From the NCBI GenBank assembly GCA_910585745.1, contig CAJUFM010000103.1, positions 1-5,875 on the forward strand: a DNA stretch of 5,875 nucleotides, written 5' to 3'. Made by a program: the position numbers and the translations under genes. Under the pieces are notes generated by a model that did no database searches, was not told the origin of the DNA, and worked only from the letters and a program-made list of their open reading frames with translations. Origin of the DNA: an uncultured Eubacterium sp. (GTDB taxonomy: Bacteria > Bacillota > Clostridia > Lachnospirales > Lachnospiraceae). Within the stretch, counting starts at the first letter, position 1; every line of letters begins with the position of its first letter. Shown piece after piece: positions 1-5,875 of this stretch.

Positions 1-160
1 CTTTAATCTGAAAATCTTTTTAAAATACTTCTTGACTATTTACCAAATTGCTTTCCTTTTTATTGTAATCTTACCCTGTTTTTCTGCATAAAGCAAATGT
101 TTTTTACTAAATATTCCACTTTTTTCTTTTATTTTATATTATAGGTATAATTATCACATC

Positions 161-188
161 TAATTCATTACCATTTGCATGCCGATAT
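161..188 (+). promoter_or_regulatory. Candidate sigma-D (sigma-28/FliA-type) promoter
   Basis: The -10 octamer GCCGATAT at 181-188 matches the Gram-positive sigma-D consensus (TAAA, 14-16 bases, GCCGATAT) exactly. A -35-like TAAT lies at 161-164, three of four bases matching, with a 16-base spacer. Transcription would begin near 195 and give a leader of roughly 50 bases before the ATG at 249. Nothing else in the AT-rich stretch 1-248 is a better promoter: a TATAAT at 146-151 has no recognisable -35 element. If real, this places the downstream gene under the flagellar/motility sigma factor. The call rests on sequence match only. Confidence 0.6.
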
Positions 189-234
189 AAATAATAAGAC
201 AAATTTTACTAATTATTTTCCAGTATTCTACGAA

Positions 235-242
235 AAGGAGGA
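235..242 (+). promoter_or_regulatory. Strong Shine-Dalgarno site
   Basis: AAGGAGGA lies 6 bases before the ATG at 249 (7 bases counted from the AGGAGG core at 236-241). It fixes the start codon of the rightward gene and indicates efficient translation. Confidence 0.85.
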
Positions 243-248
243 CAAAGT

Positions 249-1223
249 ATGATTATCAATGCAAATGAAACTGGGCTGATTGATTTTTCTGGTTTGAAAA
301 AGTTGTCCAAAACGACAGACGAAAAAATCCGCTCCAGCTTTAAAGAAAAAAAGGATTCTGTATCTTTAGAACTGAGCCCGGAAGGCAGATCTAAATCCCA
401 GTATCATCAGACCATTGCCGCAAAAGCCGTACAAGAAGAAATAATAACAGGCTGCGCTCCAGAGACAGCCAGAGATTTTAACAGAACCGGCTATGCTCAT
501 ATTGATAATACGATCATTGATTCATTAAATGGAGTTTCTATTGAAACAAGACAATATGTCTATGATATGATTAACAATGATATTTTGATCAATGATGCAT
601 CAAATATATCAGAAGATGAAAGGCAGGAGCTGATTTCGCTGGGACTTTCTGAAGCACAATTTATTGCAGACAATTATCTTTCTGGAGACAATGCCAAAGA
701 TTTTATGGGAGCAATAAAGAAAATGGCTGGAATAGCGGCAAATGGGATCCGGGACGAAGACGGCACCATGGACTATGGCGGGATCTACGATACAAATGTA
801 ACGGAAAATGGTTACACGGTGCAGATCACAAGTACCACAGCGATGATAAAACGGTTTCGTCCGGATATGTATGAAGAACTCCGTTCTATAGAGAGAGGAG
901 AACAGGGAGGGGATATTTGGGAGCGCCTGAGGGCTAGTGCTAAAATACTAAATAAATTTGCGAATGAGGTAATTGCAAAACAGCCGAATATGTACAGGCA
1001 ATTTGAAAAAGAAGGATTGGAAAGACTTGAACAGGCTTCGGAAAAAGATGTCCGGGATACTTTTCAGCATGTGGAAACAAAAGGTGTACAAAACTTTGTT
1101 GATGCGTTGACTCAGCTGCATGGATCGGGACAGTTCAATGCATTTTCATCTCTCACGAACCGGCTAAGCACGGTCATCAGCTTATTAACACCTGTCATTG
1201 GCAGGTTTGGTGCCCAGAAATAG
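249..1223 (+). CDS. Unknown protein, putative sigma-D regulon member
   Basis: I do not recognise this 324-residue protein. The start is well supported by AAGGAGGA just upstream, and the gene ends at TAG 1221-1223, followed by a strong terminator hairpin. There is no signal peptide or membrane span, so it is predicted soluble. The N-terminal 35 residues are polar and lysine-rich. Residues 36-47 (DSVSLELSPEGR) resemble the short motif found near the N-terminus of FlgM anti-sigma factors and of some clostridial flagellar-associated proteins. Residues 55-290 are mostly charged and probably helical, with a glycine/aspartate-rich segment at about 166-187. The last 25 residues are more hydrophobic (LSTVISLLTPVIGRFG). 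A sigma-D-like promoter lies upstream, so a motility-linked role is inferred, perhaps as a cytoplasmic regulator or a flagellar export substrate. No enzyme motif is visible. That it is a real gene is near certain; its function is open. Confidence 0.85.
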   Translation: MIINANETGLIDFSGLKKLSKTTDEKIRSSFKEKKDSVSLELSPEGRSKSQYHQTIAAKAVQEEIITGCAPETARDFNRTGYAHIDNTIIDSLNGVSIETRQYVYDMINNDILINDASNISEDERQELISLGLSEAQFIADNYLSGDNAKDFMGAIKKMAGIAANGIRDEDGTMDYGGIYDTNVTENGYTVQITSTTAMIKRFRPDMYEELRSIERGEQGGDIWERLRASAKILNKFANEVIAKQPNMYRQFEKEGLERLEQASEKDVRDTFQHVETKGVQNFVDALTQLHGSGQFNAFSSLTNRLSTVISLLTPVIGRFGAQK

Positions 1224-1239
1224 GCCCGCCAGAAAGGGA

Positions 1240-1284
1240 CCAGAACAGGCAGAAATACTGTCTGTCCTGGCTTCTTCTTTTATC
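1240..1284. terminator. Intrinsic terminator between convergent genes
   Basis: Arms 1240-1252 and 1258-1270 pair at 12 of 13 positions, counting one G-U and with a single A-C mismatch, around a 5-base AAATA loop. On the + strand the stem is followed by a T-rich tail (CTTCTTCTTTTAT), so it ends the rightward gene 17 bases after its stop. On the - strand it lies 18 bases past the dehydrogenase stop and is followed by the weaker TCCCTTTCT, so it probably also ends the leftward genes, though less efficiently. Confidence 0.85.
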
Positions 1285-1288
1285 TGGG

Positions 1289-2188
1289 TCAGGAACCAAC
1301 GATGGTCCCCCCATTCGGATGAAGCACCTGCCCTGTCATATAGCTCGCGTCTTCTGAGGCAAGAAATACGTAACAGGGCGATACCTCACAGGGCTGCCCT
1401 GCTCTCTTCATCGGAACCTCTGAGGTCTTTGACCCAAAGGTGCTTACTTCTTCTGCCGAATAAGATGCCGGGATCAGGGGTGTCCATATAGGACCAGGGG
1501 CTACGGCATTTACCCGGATCCCCCTTTCCGCAAAAGACAGCGAGAGGGATCTTGTCAGGGCGACGATGGCTCCCTTGGTAGAACTATAATCAATCAGATC
1601 TCTGTTGCCTTCATAGGCAGTAACCGACGTGGTATTAATGATGGAACCTCCCTTTTTCATATAAGGGAGTGCGTACTGTATCAAATAAAAGAAAGAAAAA
1701 ACATTATTTCTAAAGGTAAATTCCAGTTGTTCATGGGAAATATCCAATATACTCCTCTGCACGTACTGAACCGCATGATTATTTACAAGGATGTCCAGAC
1801 CTCCAAAGTGATCCACCGTTTTATCCACACATGTTTTTGCAAAAGCAGGATCTTTCAGATCCCCTCTTAAAAGCAGACATCTGCCTCCCAACGCTTCGAT
1901 CCGGTCTGCGGTATCTCTGGCATCCCTTTCTTCATCATAGTAAACAATGGCAACACAGGCGCCCTCTTTCACAAAATCATAGGCAATGGCTCTTCCTATG
2001 CCGCTGTCGCCTCCTGTGACCAGTGCTGTCTTATTTTCCAATTTCCGCTTCTGCCTGCAGCATTCAGATACCGGCTGAGGTTTCATTATATATTGAAGTC
2101 CCGGCTGTTCCTTCTGATGCTGCGGCGGAAATGAAGTGGGAAAATCTCTGCATTCATCTGGCGAATATTGATTGTTAAATGATTCCAT
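1289..2188 (-). CDS. SDR-family NAD(P)-dependent oxidoreductase (YdaD/YhdF/YghA type)
   Basis: This is a complete 299-residue classical short-chain dehydrogenase/reductase. An extension of about 50 residues (PPQHQKEQPG, MKPQP) precedes the Rossmann fold and is typical of the B. subtilis YdaD (general stress protein 39)/YhdF and E. coli YghA subgroup. The cofactor-binding motif TGGDSGIG is at residues 58-65, the adenine-side aspartate is D110 (GDL), and the NNAG-equivalent NNHA is at 136-139. The catalytic residues are Asn161 or 162, Ser188 and the Tyr201-x3-Lys205 pair. PGPIWTP (231-237) and the C-terminal TGQVLHPNGG are also subgroup hallmarks. All catalytic residues are present, so the enzyme should be active in the cytoplasm, reducing a carbonyl or oxidising an alcohol with NAD(P)(H). 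The substrate cannot be read from sequence. The start is fixed by AAGGAGGA 7 bases upstream. Bacillus homologues are sigma-B stress genes, but I see no sigma-B promoter here. Confidence 0.95.
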   Translation of the reverse strand: MESFNNQYSPDECRDFPTSFPPQHQKEQPGLQYIMKPQPVSECCRQKRKLENKTALVTGGDSGIGRAIAYDFVKEGACVAIVYYDEERDARDTADRIEALGGRCLLLRGDLKDPAFAKTCVDKTVDHFGGLDILVNNHAVQYVQRSILDISHEQLEFTFRNNVFSFFYLIQYALPYMKKGGSIINTTSVTAYEGNRDLIDYSSTKGAIVALTRSLSLSFAERGIRVNAVAPGPIWTPLIPASYSAEEVSTFGSKTSEVPMKRAGQPCEVSPCYVFLASEDASYMTGQVLHPNGGTIVGS

Positions 2189-2293
2189 AGTCTGATCCTC
2201 CTTATCATATGTTATGCAAGATCAAACTATGATGTTAAACCGGGAAGATGGTACTTCTATTTTGCGTGCAGTTTATGATGGTCCTTTCAAATG
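2189..2293. other. Intergenic gap between LRR gene and dehydrogenase gene
   Basis: This 105-base gap holds the dehydrogenase ribosome binding site (AAGGAGGA, reverse strand, 2196-2203). There is no hairpin with a T-tract on the reverse strand, so no intrinsic terminator after the LRR gene. A 7-base word TATGATG occurs twice in direct orientation on the + strand (2228-2234 and 2274-2280), about 46 bases apart. I see no convincing -35/-10 pair, so the dehydrogenase either uses an unrecognised promoter or is transcribed from upstream. Confidence 0.5.
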
Positions 2294-3790
2294 TCACTTT
2301 CCCTTACTCACCACAGTTTTGCTCCAGATCCACGAGTTCGACCGCCCGATAATCTCCCAGCCTACTTCCTTGAAATAATCCACAAAAGCATTACTGTCAT
2401 TATCCACCATCGCAAACTGCATATAACACTTACGATTCCGGAACGATTTAGGAAGTACGAACTTTATTTTCTTCAGGTATTTTGGCTTACAGGCGACTTT
2501 GAATTTCTTCATCTTTTTGTTATCCGCATACCGGATGGCAACATCGGCCGAAGACATCCCCTTTTTCGGCAGTTTCTGGCAATCTACCTGAATGATCGTT
2601 TTCTTCGGCTTCTTCTGAACTTTTACTTTTACAAAACCTGGAGTGATTTTACAGGCATAGCTCCGTTCCGTGTCCTTCGCACACTCCGCAAGTCCATCAA
2701 AAAAAATCTCTCCCTTTGAATCACTACGCAGTGTTTGCCACCCGCCATAGCCATCAGAGATATTCCATCCAACAAAAAGATAACCTTTTTTGGTAACTGT
2801 ACTGGGAAGTTTCACGGTCTTCCCATACCGGAAACTTTTAGGAAGGCTTCCCTTTACCTTCACCCCTTTCATCGTCACATAATGGATCTTATACTCTTTT
2901 CCATATCCAACTACTGTCTTTCCCGGCGGAATATCAGCAATGTCCACCCCGTAGTCCGCCCGGTTTTTCCAATATTCTTCATAGGCTTCTCTGTTAATAA
3001 AGTCAGATTCTTCCCAAATAATCACATCTTTTTCATGCCATGTGACAAGATTCGTCTCTGCACCGATCTTGGACAATGAAAAACGGGTACCGGAATGATT
3101 GACAATCTTTCGCAGCCGCAGGGATCCGGCAAAAAGCTGGTCCGGAATGGTCGTAAGACTTTTTCCAAACGTAATTTTCTCCAGATTTCTCGTCCCGTCA
3201 AATGCCGTTGTTTCAATCTCCGTCACACTGTCTGGTATCGTCACGTCCTTCAGTGCTATGCATTCACAGAACACGTGATCATTTATCCTTGTTAATCTTT
3301 CTGGCAAATGCACCCCTGTCAACTGCCGGCAATGGGCAAATGCCCCGCCTCCGATTTCAACTACCGAATCCGGTATGTCCAAGCTTTTTATTGAAGAATA
3401 TTCAAACGCTGACATCTCAATCTCAGTCACGCCATCCGGTATGGTGACTTTTTTAATATAAGGACTGGAAAAGCTCTTCACGCCGATCCCGGTAATCCCC
3501 TTTTCGATCACAACCGTGACAAAATGTGGGTCATCCTCCTCAACATCATAATCGTAATCACAGGGGGACGGATACTCCTCGATCTGCTTCCACCGCATGA
3601 ACTTTTCCCACGGTCGGTCACTGATCCTTCCCGTCCCGCGTATCGTAAGGACATTTTCATCATCCAGTGTCCATGTGGCATTTTCACCACAGGAACCAGC
3701 CGCCACTTGCGTGGCAGCTGAACAGGCTGTTCCTTTTACCAGACACATACATAAGAATAAAAATGCAAATCCTGCTATTTTTCGTCCCAT
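2294..3790 (-). CDS. Secreted BspA-like leucine-rich-repeat surface protein
   Basis: The start chosen at 3790 gives 498 residues. A signal peptide opens the protein: MGRK, then a hydrophobic core (about residues 6-19), then a small-residue cleavage site near ACSAAT at about 22-27. Residues 28-54 (SCGENATWTLDD, LTIRGTG) match the segment that commonly begins Firmicute LRR_5 exoproteins. About five or six LRR_5/BspA-type repeats of roughly 23 residues follow at 92-228, with recurring IPDSV-EI and AF motifs. After an aromatic linker, residues 302-345 resemble the Listeria-Bacteroides/InlB B-repeat fold (GYLFVGW, 336-342). The lysine-rich C-terminal 110 residues are unassigned. No LPXTG motif, membrane anchor or canonical lipobox is visible, so it is either released or held non-covalently on the wall. 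LRR_5 proteins usually bind host or surface ligands; the ligand here is unknown. The open frame extends upstream to a TTG at 3862 and an ATG at 3853, but those starts lack good ribosome binding sites and would bury the signal peptide. Confidence 0.9.
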   Translation of the reverse strand: MGRKIAGFAFLFLCMCLVKGTACSAATQVAAGSCGENATWTLDDENVLTIRGTGRISDRPWEKFMRWKQIEEYPSPCDYDYDVEEDDPHFVTVVIEKGITGIGVKSFSSPYIKKVTIPDGVTEIEMSAFEYSSIKSLDIPDSVVEIGGGAFAHCRQLTGVHLPERLTRINDHVFCECIALKDVTIPDSVTEIETTAFDGTRNLEKITFGKSLTTIPDQLFAGSLRLRKIVNHSGTRFSLSKIGAETNLVTWHEKDVIIWEESDFINREAYEEYWKNRADYGVDIADIPPGKTVVGYGKEYKIHYVTMKGVKVKGSLPKSFRYGKTVKLPSTVTKKGYLFVGWNISDGYGGWQTLRSDSKGEIFFDGLAECAKDTERSYACKITPGFVKVKVQKKPKKTIIQVDCQKLPKKGMSSADVAIRYADNKKMKKFKVACKPKYLKKIKFVLPKSFRNRKCYMQFAMVDNDSNAFVDYFKEVGWEIIGRSNSWIWSKTVVSKGK

Positions 3791-3972
3791 TTCTGAACAC
3801 CTCTGTTTTCTCCATCCCCTCTTTTTTCCATAATACCAATGTCTTTTTCCCATACAGCCCAAACTCTACCTGCTTAATTGCTCCTTTACGTTTTCCCTGC
3901 TTCGTCGCATAATCCAATACAGAAGTTCTGCACTGCCCTGGCACGGACCCGTTTTACCATTTATATGTTTCT
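3791..3972 (-). other. 182-bp gap with a coding-like open frame, unassigned
   Basis: This gap lies between the DUF4253 stop and the LRR start. It has no reverse-strand T-tract, so no intrinsic terminator. One reverse-strand frame is open from a GTG at 3942-3944 through to 3684, overlapping the LRR gene. Its first 45 or so codons read like a protein (DYATKQGKRKGAIKQ, VEFGLYGKKTLVLWKKEG), with purine-rich codons of coding character. It has no ribosome binding site, and a stop codon lies just upstream. It may be the remnant of a decayed gene or chance. A TATTAT at about 3831-3836 could be a -10 for the LRR gene, but no -35 is recognisable. Confidence 0.35.
3798..3804 (-). promoter_or_regulatory. 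Ribosome binding site deciding the LRR gene start
   Basis: On the reverse strand AGAGGTG lies 7 bases before the ATG at 3790. Upstream in-frame starts at 3853 (ATG) and 3862 (TTG) have only poorly spaced AGG-like sequence. The 3790 start also places the hydrophobic signal core immediately behind MGRK, as expected for a secreted protein. Confidence 0.7.
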
Positions 3973-4695
3973 TTAGTCCCACCAGAAATACCACACATCG
4001 GATTCTGCAAGCCCGGCTGCCAGCTCAGACACCTTATAGGTAAGGGTTCCCTGATCAATCCGGTCCGGACAGAAAGCATAATGCTCCGTGGCAGCCTCGA
4101 TGCTGTCCATATTGTTTAATCCGAAAGGCGCATAAAATTCCATAACATCATGGGTAAATACTGCGGGAACTGCCTTGTATTTCTCATACCAGTATTTACA
4201 TACAGCAATCATTTCTTCCGGCATTGGGCACTCATTCCACCCGCCCATAGGCAGATAGCCAATAATCTCCCATGGGTTTTTGACAGGAATCTCTAACAGC
4301 AGGGTATCCGACTCTAACATTCCATCATCAAAAGAGATATATCCGGAAAATTTATGCAGCACTTCGCCTTCTGTCTCTTCCCCTATAAAATCTTCCCATT
4401 CCCCATCTTCAAACTCTTCGGTATACTCCTCCAGTCGTTCCTTTAAAATATCTTTACCATTATCTTTGCAGCCACGAATAATTTCATCTCTGTCATATTC
4501 GTCACCTGCCACCTCCTCCAGCCAGTCCACTGCATATTCATCCAAACAGATAATTGCTGGATAAAAACCATCCTCCTTACCTCTTGCCAAGGCAGCTTTA
4601 TACGCCTGATCCACTAATTCAGGACGGCTCCCTTTTTCAAATAAAGTATAGCCGCATTCAAAGCTTTCTGCTATTTTCTTTGTTGTTTCATCCAT
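3973..4695 (-). CDS. DUF4253 domain-containing protein
   Basis: This is a 240-residue soluble acidic protein. The C-terminal half matches the DUF4253 family as I know it: the block GYLPMGGWNECPMPEE (146-161), then KYWYEKY (167-173), a PAVFTHDVMEFYAP segment (177-190), YAFCPDRIDQG (206-216) and the terminal WYFWWD (235-240). The N-terminal part includes GFYPAIICLD (43-52), also family-like, and a strongly acidic stretch at 86-112 (EEYTEEFEDGEWEDF). No signal peptide or membrane span is present. The molecular function of DUF4253 is not established to my knowledge, so none is assigned. An in-frame ATG at 4737 was rejected because it overlaps the preceding gene and lacks a ribosome binding site, whereas the ATG at 4695 has AGGAGG 8 bases upstream. 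It starts 28 bases after the pyruvyl transferase stop, which suggests co-transcription. Confidence 0.9.
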   Translation of the reverse strand: MDETTKKIAESFECGYTLFEKGSRPELVDQAYKAALARGKEDGFYPAIICLDEYAVDWLEEVAGDEYDRDEIIRGCKDNGKDILKERLEEYTEEFEDGEWEDFIGEETEGEVLHKFSGYISFDDGMLESDTLLLEIPVKNPWEIIGYLPMGGWNECPMPEEMIAVCKYWYEKYKAVPAVFTHDVMEFYAPFGLNNMDSIEAATEHYAFCPDRIDQGTLTYKVSELAAGLAESDVWYFWWD

Positions 4696-4703
4696 AACTT
4701 TTT

Positions 4704-4709
4704 CCTCCT
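4704..4709 (-). promoter_or_regulatory. Ribosome binding site deciding the DUF4253 start
   Basis: On the reverse strand AGGAGG sits 8 bases before the ATG at 4695. The longer open frame to 4737 has no such site, so the shorter 240-residue product is preferred. Confidence 0.85.
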
Positions 4710-4723
4710 TTTGATACAATGAT

Positions 4724-5818
4724 TCAGCGCCATGCATAAATAACCGCTATGCACAAAAAAATGAATAAATGTGTTTTAAGCCATTGAATTGACTGATCTT
4801 TCATTCTTTCAATTCGTGGCCGAATATGGGTATAATTAATCCTTTCGCGAAGCTGCGCTGCTAATTTTTCTTTTACAGGATCTTTTGTTTCATCCAGCAG
4901 CCTGGAATGAAGATCAAGATAATCTACTAAAGAGTCAAACCTAGCAGCACCTCTGGCAGCGTTTTTAATAATGGTAAACTGCTTTTCAAAGATAATTGCC
5001 AGGCACATCGCATGAAAGGAATCCGCTATAATATACTCAGCATCTCGCAGGTAAAGCAGCCATTGTTCCAGAAAAGCGGGGGATTCCACTTCCAGACTCC
5101 ACAATTCAGCTGTCTCTTCCGCTGTTTTCGATCCGGCTGTTATAACTTCACAGGGCATATCAAGAGTGGTGCAGATTTGTTGAATCATCTCCTCTTTTTC
5201 TCTGGAAGGATCCAGGATATATCCAAAAACCATTTTACCTTTGATATATCTTGATCCAATTAAATTATCATATATATTTTTGTGCATAAGAAAAACGGGA
5301 TCAAGAACCCATTCCACATCAATACCAAATTCTGATTTTGCTAAGGTAACCGCACTTTTTTCCCTAACTGATACAGCATCAAATCTTTTATAAGCCGCGC
5401 TCTGTCTCAATTTCTCCCTTTGCCTGAGTCTGATATAGCCATGTCCCCAGGAACCACTATAAGCAATTTTTTTCTTCTCGCTGTCTACCCATTCCAACAG
5501 ACAGAGACGGTTGGTAGTCAGCAGAATCGAGGGTTTAAAGAATTGTCCGGAGCCGACTATGAATATATCCGCTTCGTTATTTAAACTCTTTAAATCTTCT
5601 ACATTATCATACATATCGGCCAATGCTTTGTCGGGATAAGGAGAGTTTTCGAAAAGGAACGGCTCACGGTATAGCGGCCATAGGGCATCCTTTGTCCAGT
5701 TTACCATAACTACTTTTTTATTCCATTCTTTGGACAAGAGCCAGTATAAGGCATAATATGTAATCTCATCACCATAATTGCTCCAGCTGTAACCACCAAC
5801 AATTGCAATGTCGTACAT
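4724..5818 (-). CDS. Polysaccharide pyruvyl transferase family protein
   Basis: This 364-residue protein is of the PF04230 family, related to CsaB and other enzymes that transfer pyruvyl groups from phosphoenolpyruvate to surface sugars. It begins with the expected strand-loop IAIVGGYSWSNYGDE (4-18). It then has GSGQF (89-93), SVREKSAV (150-157), DPVF (173-176), the hallmark ADSFHAM (265-271), and ARFDSLVDYLDLHSRLL (292-308), which matches the conserved R-x-SLL-LGL-R region. Length is usual for the family. Acceptor and reaction are not proven, since many family members occur in glycan clusters with untested activity. The last 16 residues (HLFIFLCIAVIYAW) are unusually hydrophobic and could be a short membrane tail. 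The start at 5818 fits the family N-terminus, but its ribosome binding site is weak (AAGTAGTG), unlike the other genes here. The gene is complete; what lies upstream is outside the window. Confidence 0.9.
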   Translation of the reverse strand: MYDIAIVGGYSWSNYGDEITYYALYWLLSKEWNKKVVMVNWTKDALWPLYREPFLFENSPYPDKALADMYDNVEDLKSLNNEADIFIVGSGQFFKPSILLTTNRLCLLEWVDSEKKKIAYSGSWGHGYIRLRQREKLRQSAAYKRFDAVSVREKSAVTLAKSEFGIDVEWVLDPVFLMHKNIYDNLIGSRYIKGKMVFGYILDPSREKEEMIQQICTTLDMPCEVITAGSKTAEETAELWSLEVESPAFLEQWLLYLRDAEYIIADSFHAMCLAIIFEKQFTIIKNAARGAARFDSLVDYLDLHSRLLDETKDPVKEKLAAQLRERINYTHIRPRIERMKDQSIQWLKTHLFIFLCIAVIYAWR

Positions 5819-5875
5819 AACACTACTTTACAATTTTATAAATGATGCCCCTGTTTCTTAATTAGCTGTTTTAAG

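Noticed and set aside
32..66. TTGACT at 32-37 with TATTGT at 61-66 as a promoter
   Set aside because: The spacer is 23 bases, too long for a sigma-A promoter.
146..151. TATAAT as a housekeeping promoter for the rightward gene
   Set aside because: No recognisable TTGACA-like element lies 16-19 bases upstream (only T-rich sequence) and there is no TGn extension; the downstream GCCGATAT is the better match. It could still be a second promoter.
189..218. AT-only hairpin in the leader of the rightward gene
   Set aside because: The arms pair 9 of 10 but are almost all A-T with a 10-base loop, and the predicted transcript start lies inside the first arm.
1198..1491. Open frame on the + strand overlapping the dehydrogenase 3' end
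   Set aside because: It is antisense to a clearly conserved enzyme, overlaps the terminator hairpin, has no ribosome binding site, and its translation is low-complexity arginine/leucine/serine-rich.
2204..2250. Sigma-B stress promoter upstream of the dehydrogenase
   Set aside because: GTTTAA is present on the reverse strand, but no GGGTAT follows at 12-14 bases. A TATGAT abuts the ribosome binding site and is too close to act as a -10.
3887..3960. Small ORF of 24 codons starting at ATG 3960 (reverse strand)
   Set aside because: No ribosome binding site, very short, arginine/cysteine-rich product with no recognised family.
5833..5863. TATAAA-based promoter for the pyruvyl transferase gene
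   Set aside because: The hexamer 17 bases upstream is AATTAA, unlike any -35; AT-rich sequence alone is not enough, and the upstream gene is outside the window.

Overview
The window looks like chromosomal DNA from a low-to-moderate GC Gram-positive anaerobe, most likely a Clostridia/Lachnospiraceae-type gut Firmicute. This is inferred from near-perfect AGGAGG ribosome binding sites, an AT-rich left end, a BspA-like leucine-rich-repeat exoprotein of the kind common in these bacteria, and a promoter resembling the Gram-positive sigma-D (flagellar) consensus. No RNA gene, insertion sequence, CRISPR array or phage gene was seen.

Layout: positions 1-248 are AT-rich and non-coding and hold a candidate sigma-D promoter (161-188). 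It drives a rightward gene of unknown function (249-1223). That gene converges on a leftward series of four genes, and a strong hairpin at 1240-1270 lies between the two transcription units and can terminate at least the rightward one. Read in their own direction (right to left), the leftward genes are a polysaccharide pyruvyl transferase-family protein (5818-4724), a DUF4253 protein (4695-3973), a secreted LRR surface protein (3790-2294) and a short-chain dehydrogenase of the YdaD/YhdF/YghA type (2188-1289).

The first two leftward genes are 28 bases apart and are probably one operon. The gaps before the LRR gene (182 bp) and before the dehydrogenase (105 bp) show no intrinsic terminator, so read-through is possible, but internal promoters cannot be excluded. 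A shared function is not evident. The pyruvyl transferase and the LRR protein both suggest cell-surface work, while the dehydrogenase looks like a cytoplasmic stress or redox enzyme.

The most interesting point is the unknown rightward gene. Its promoter has an exact GCCGATAT -10 element, and its N-terminus carries a short motif reminiscent of FlgM, so it is a candidate undescribed member of the motility regulon. I found no clear evidence of a new multi-gene system.
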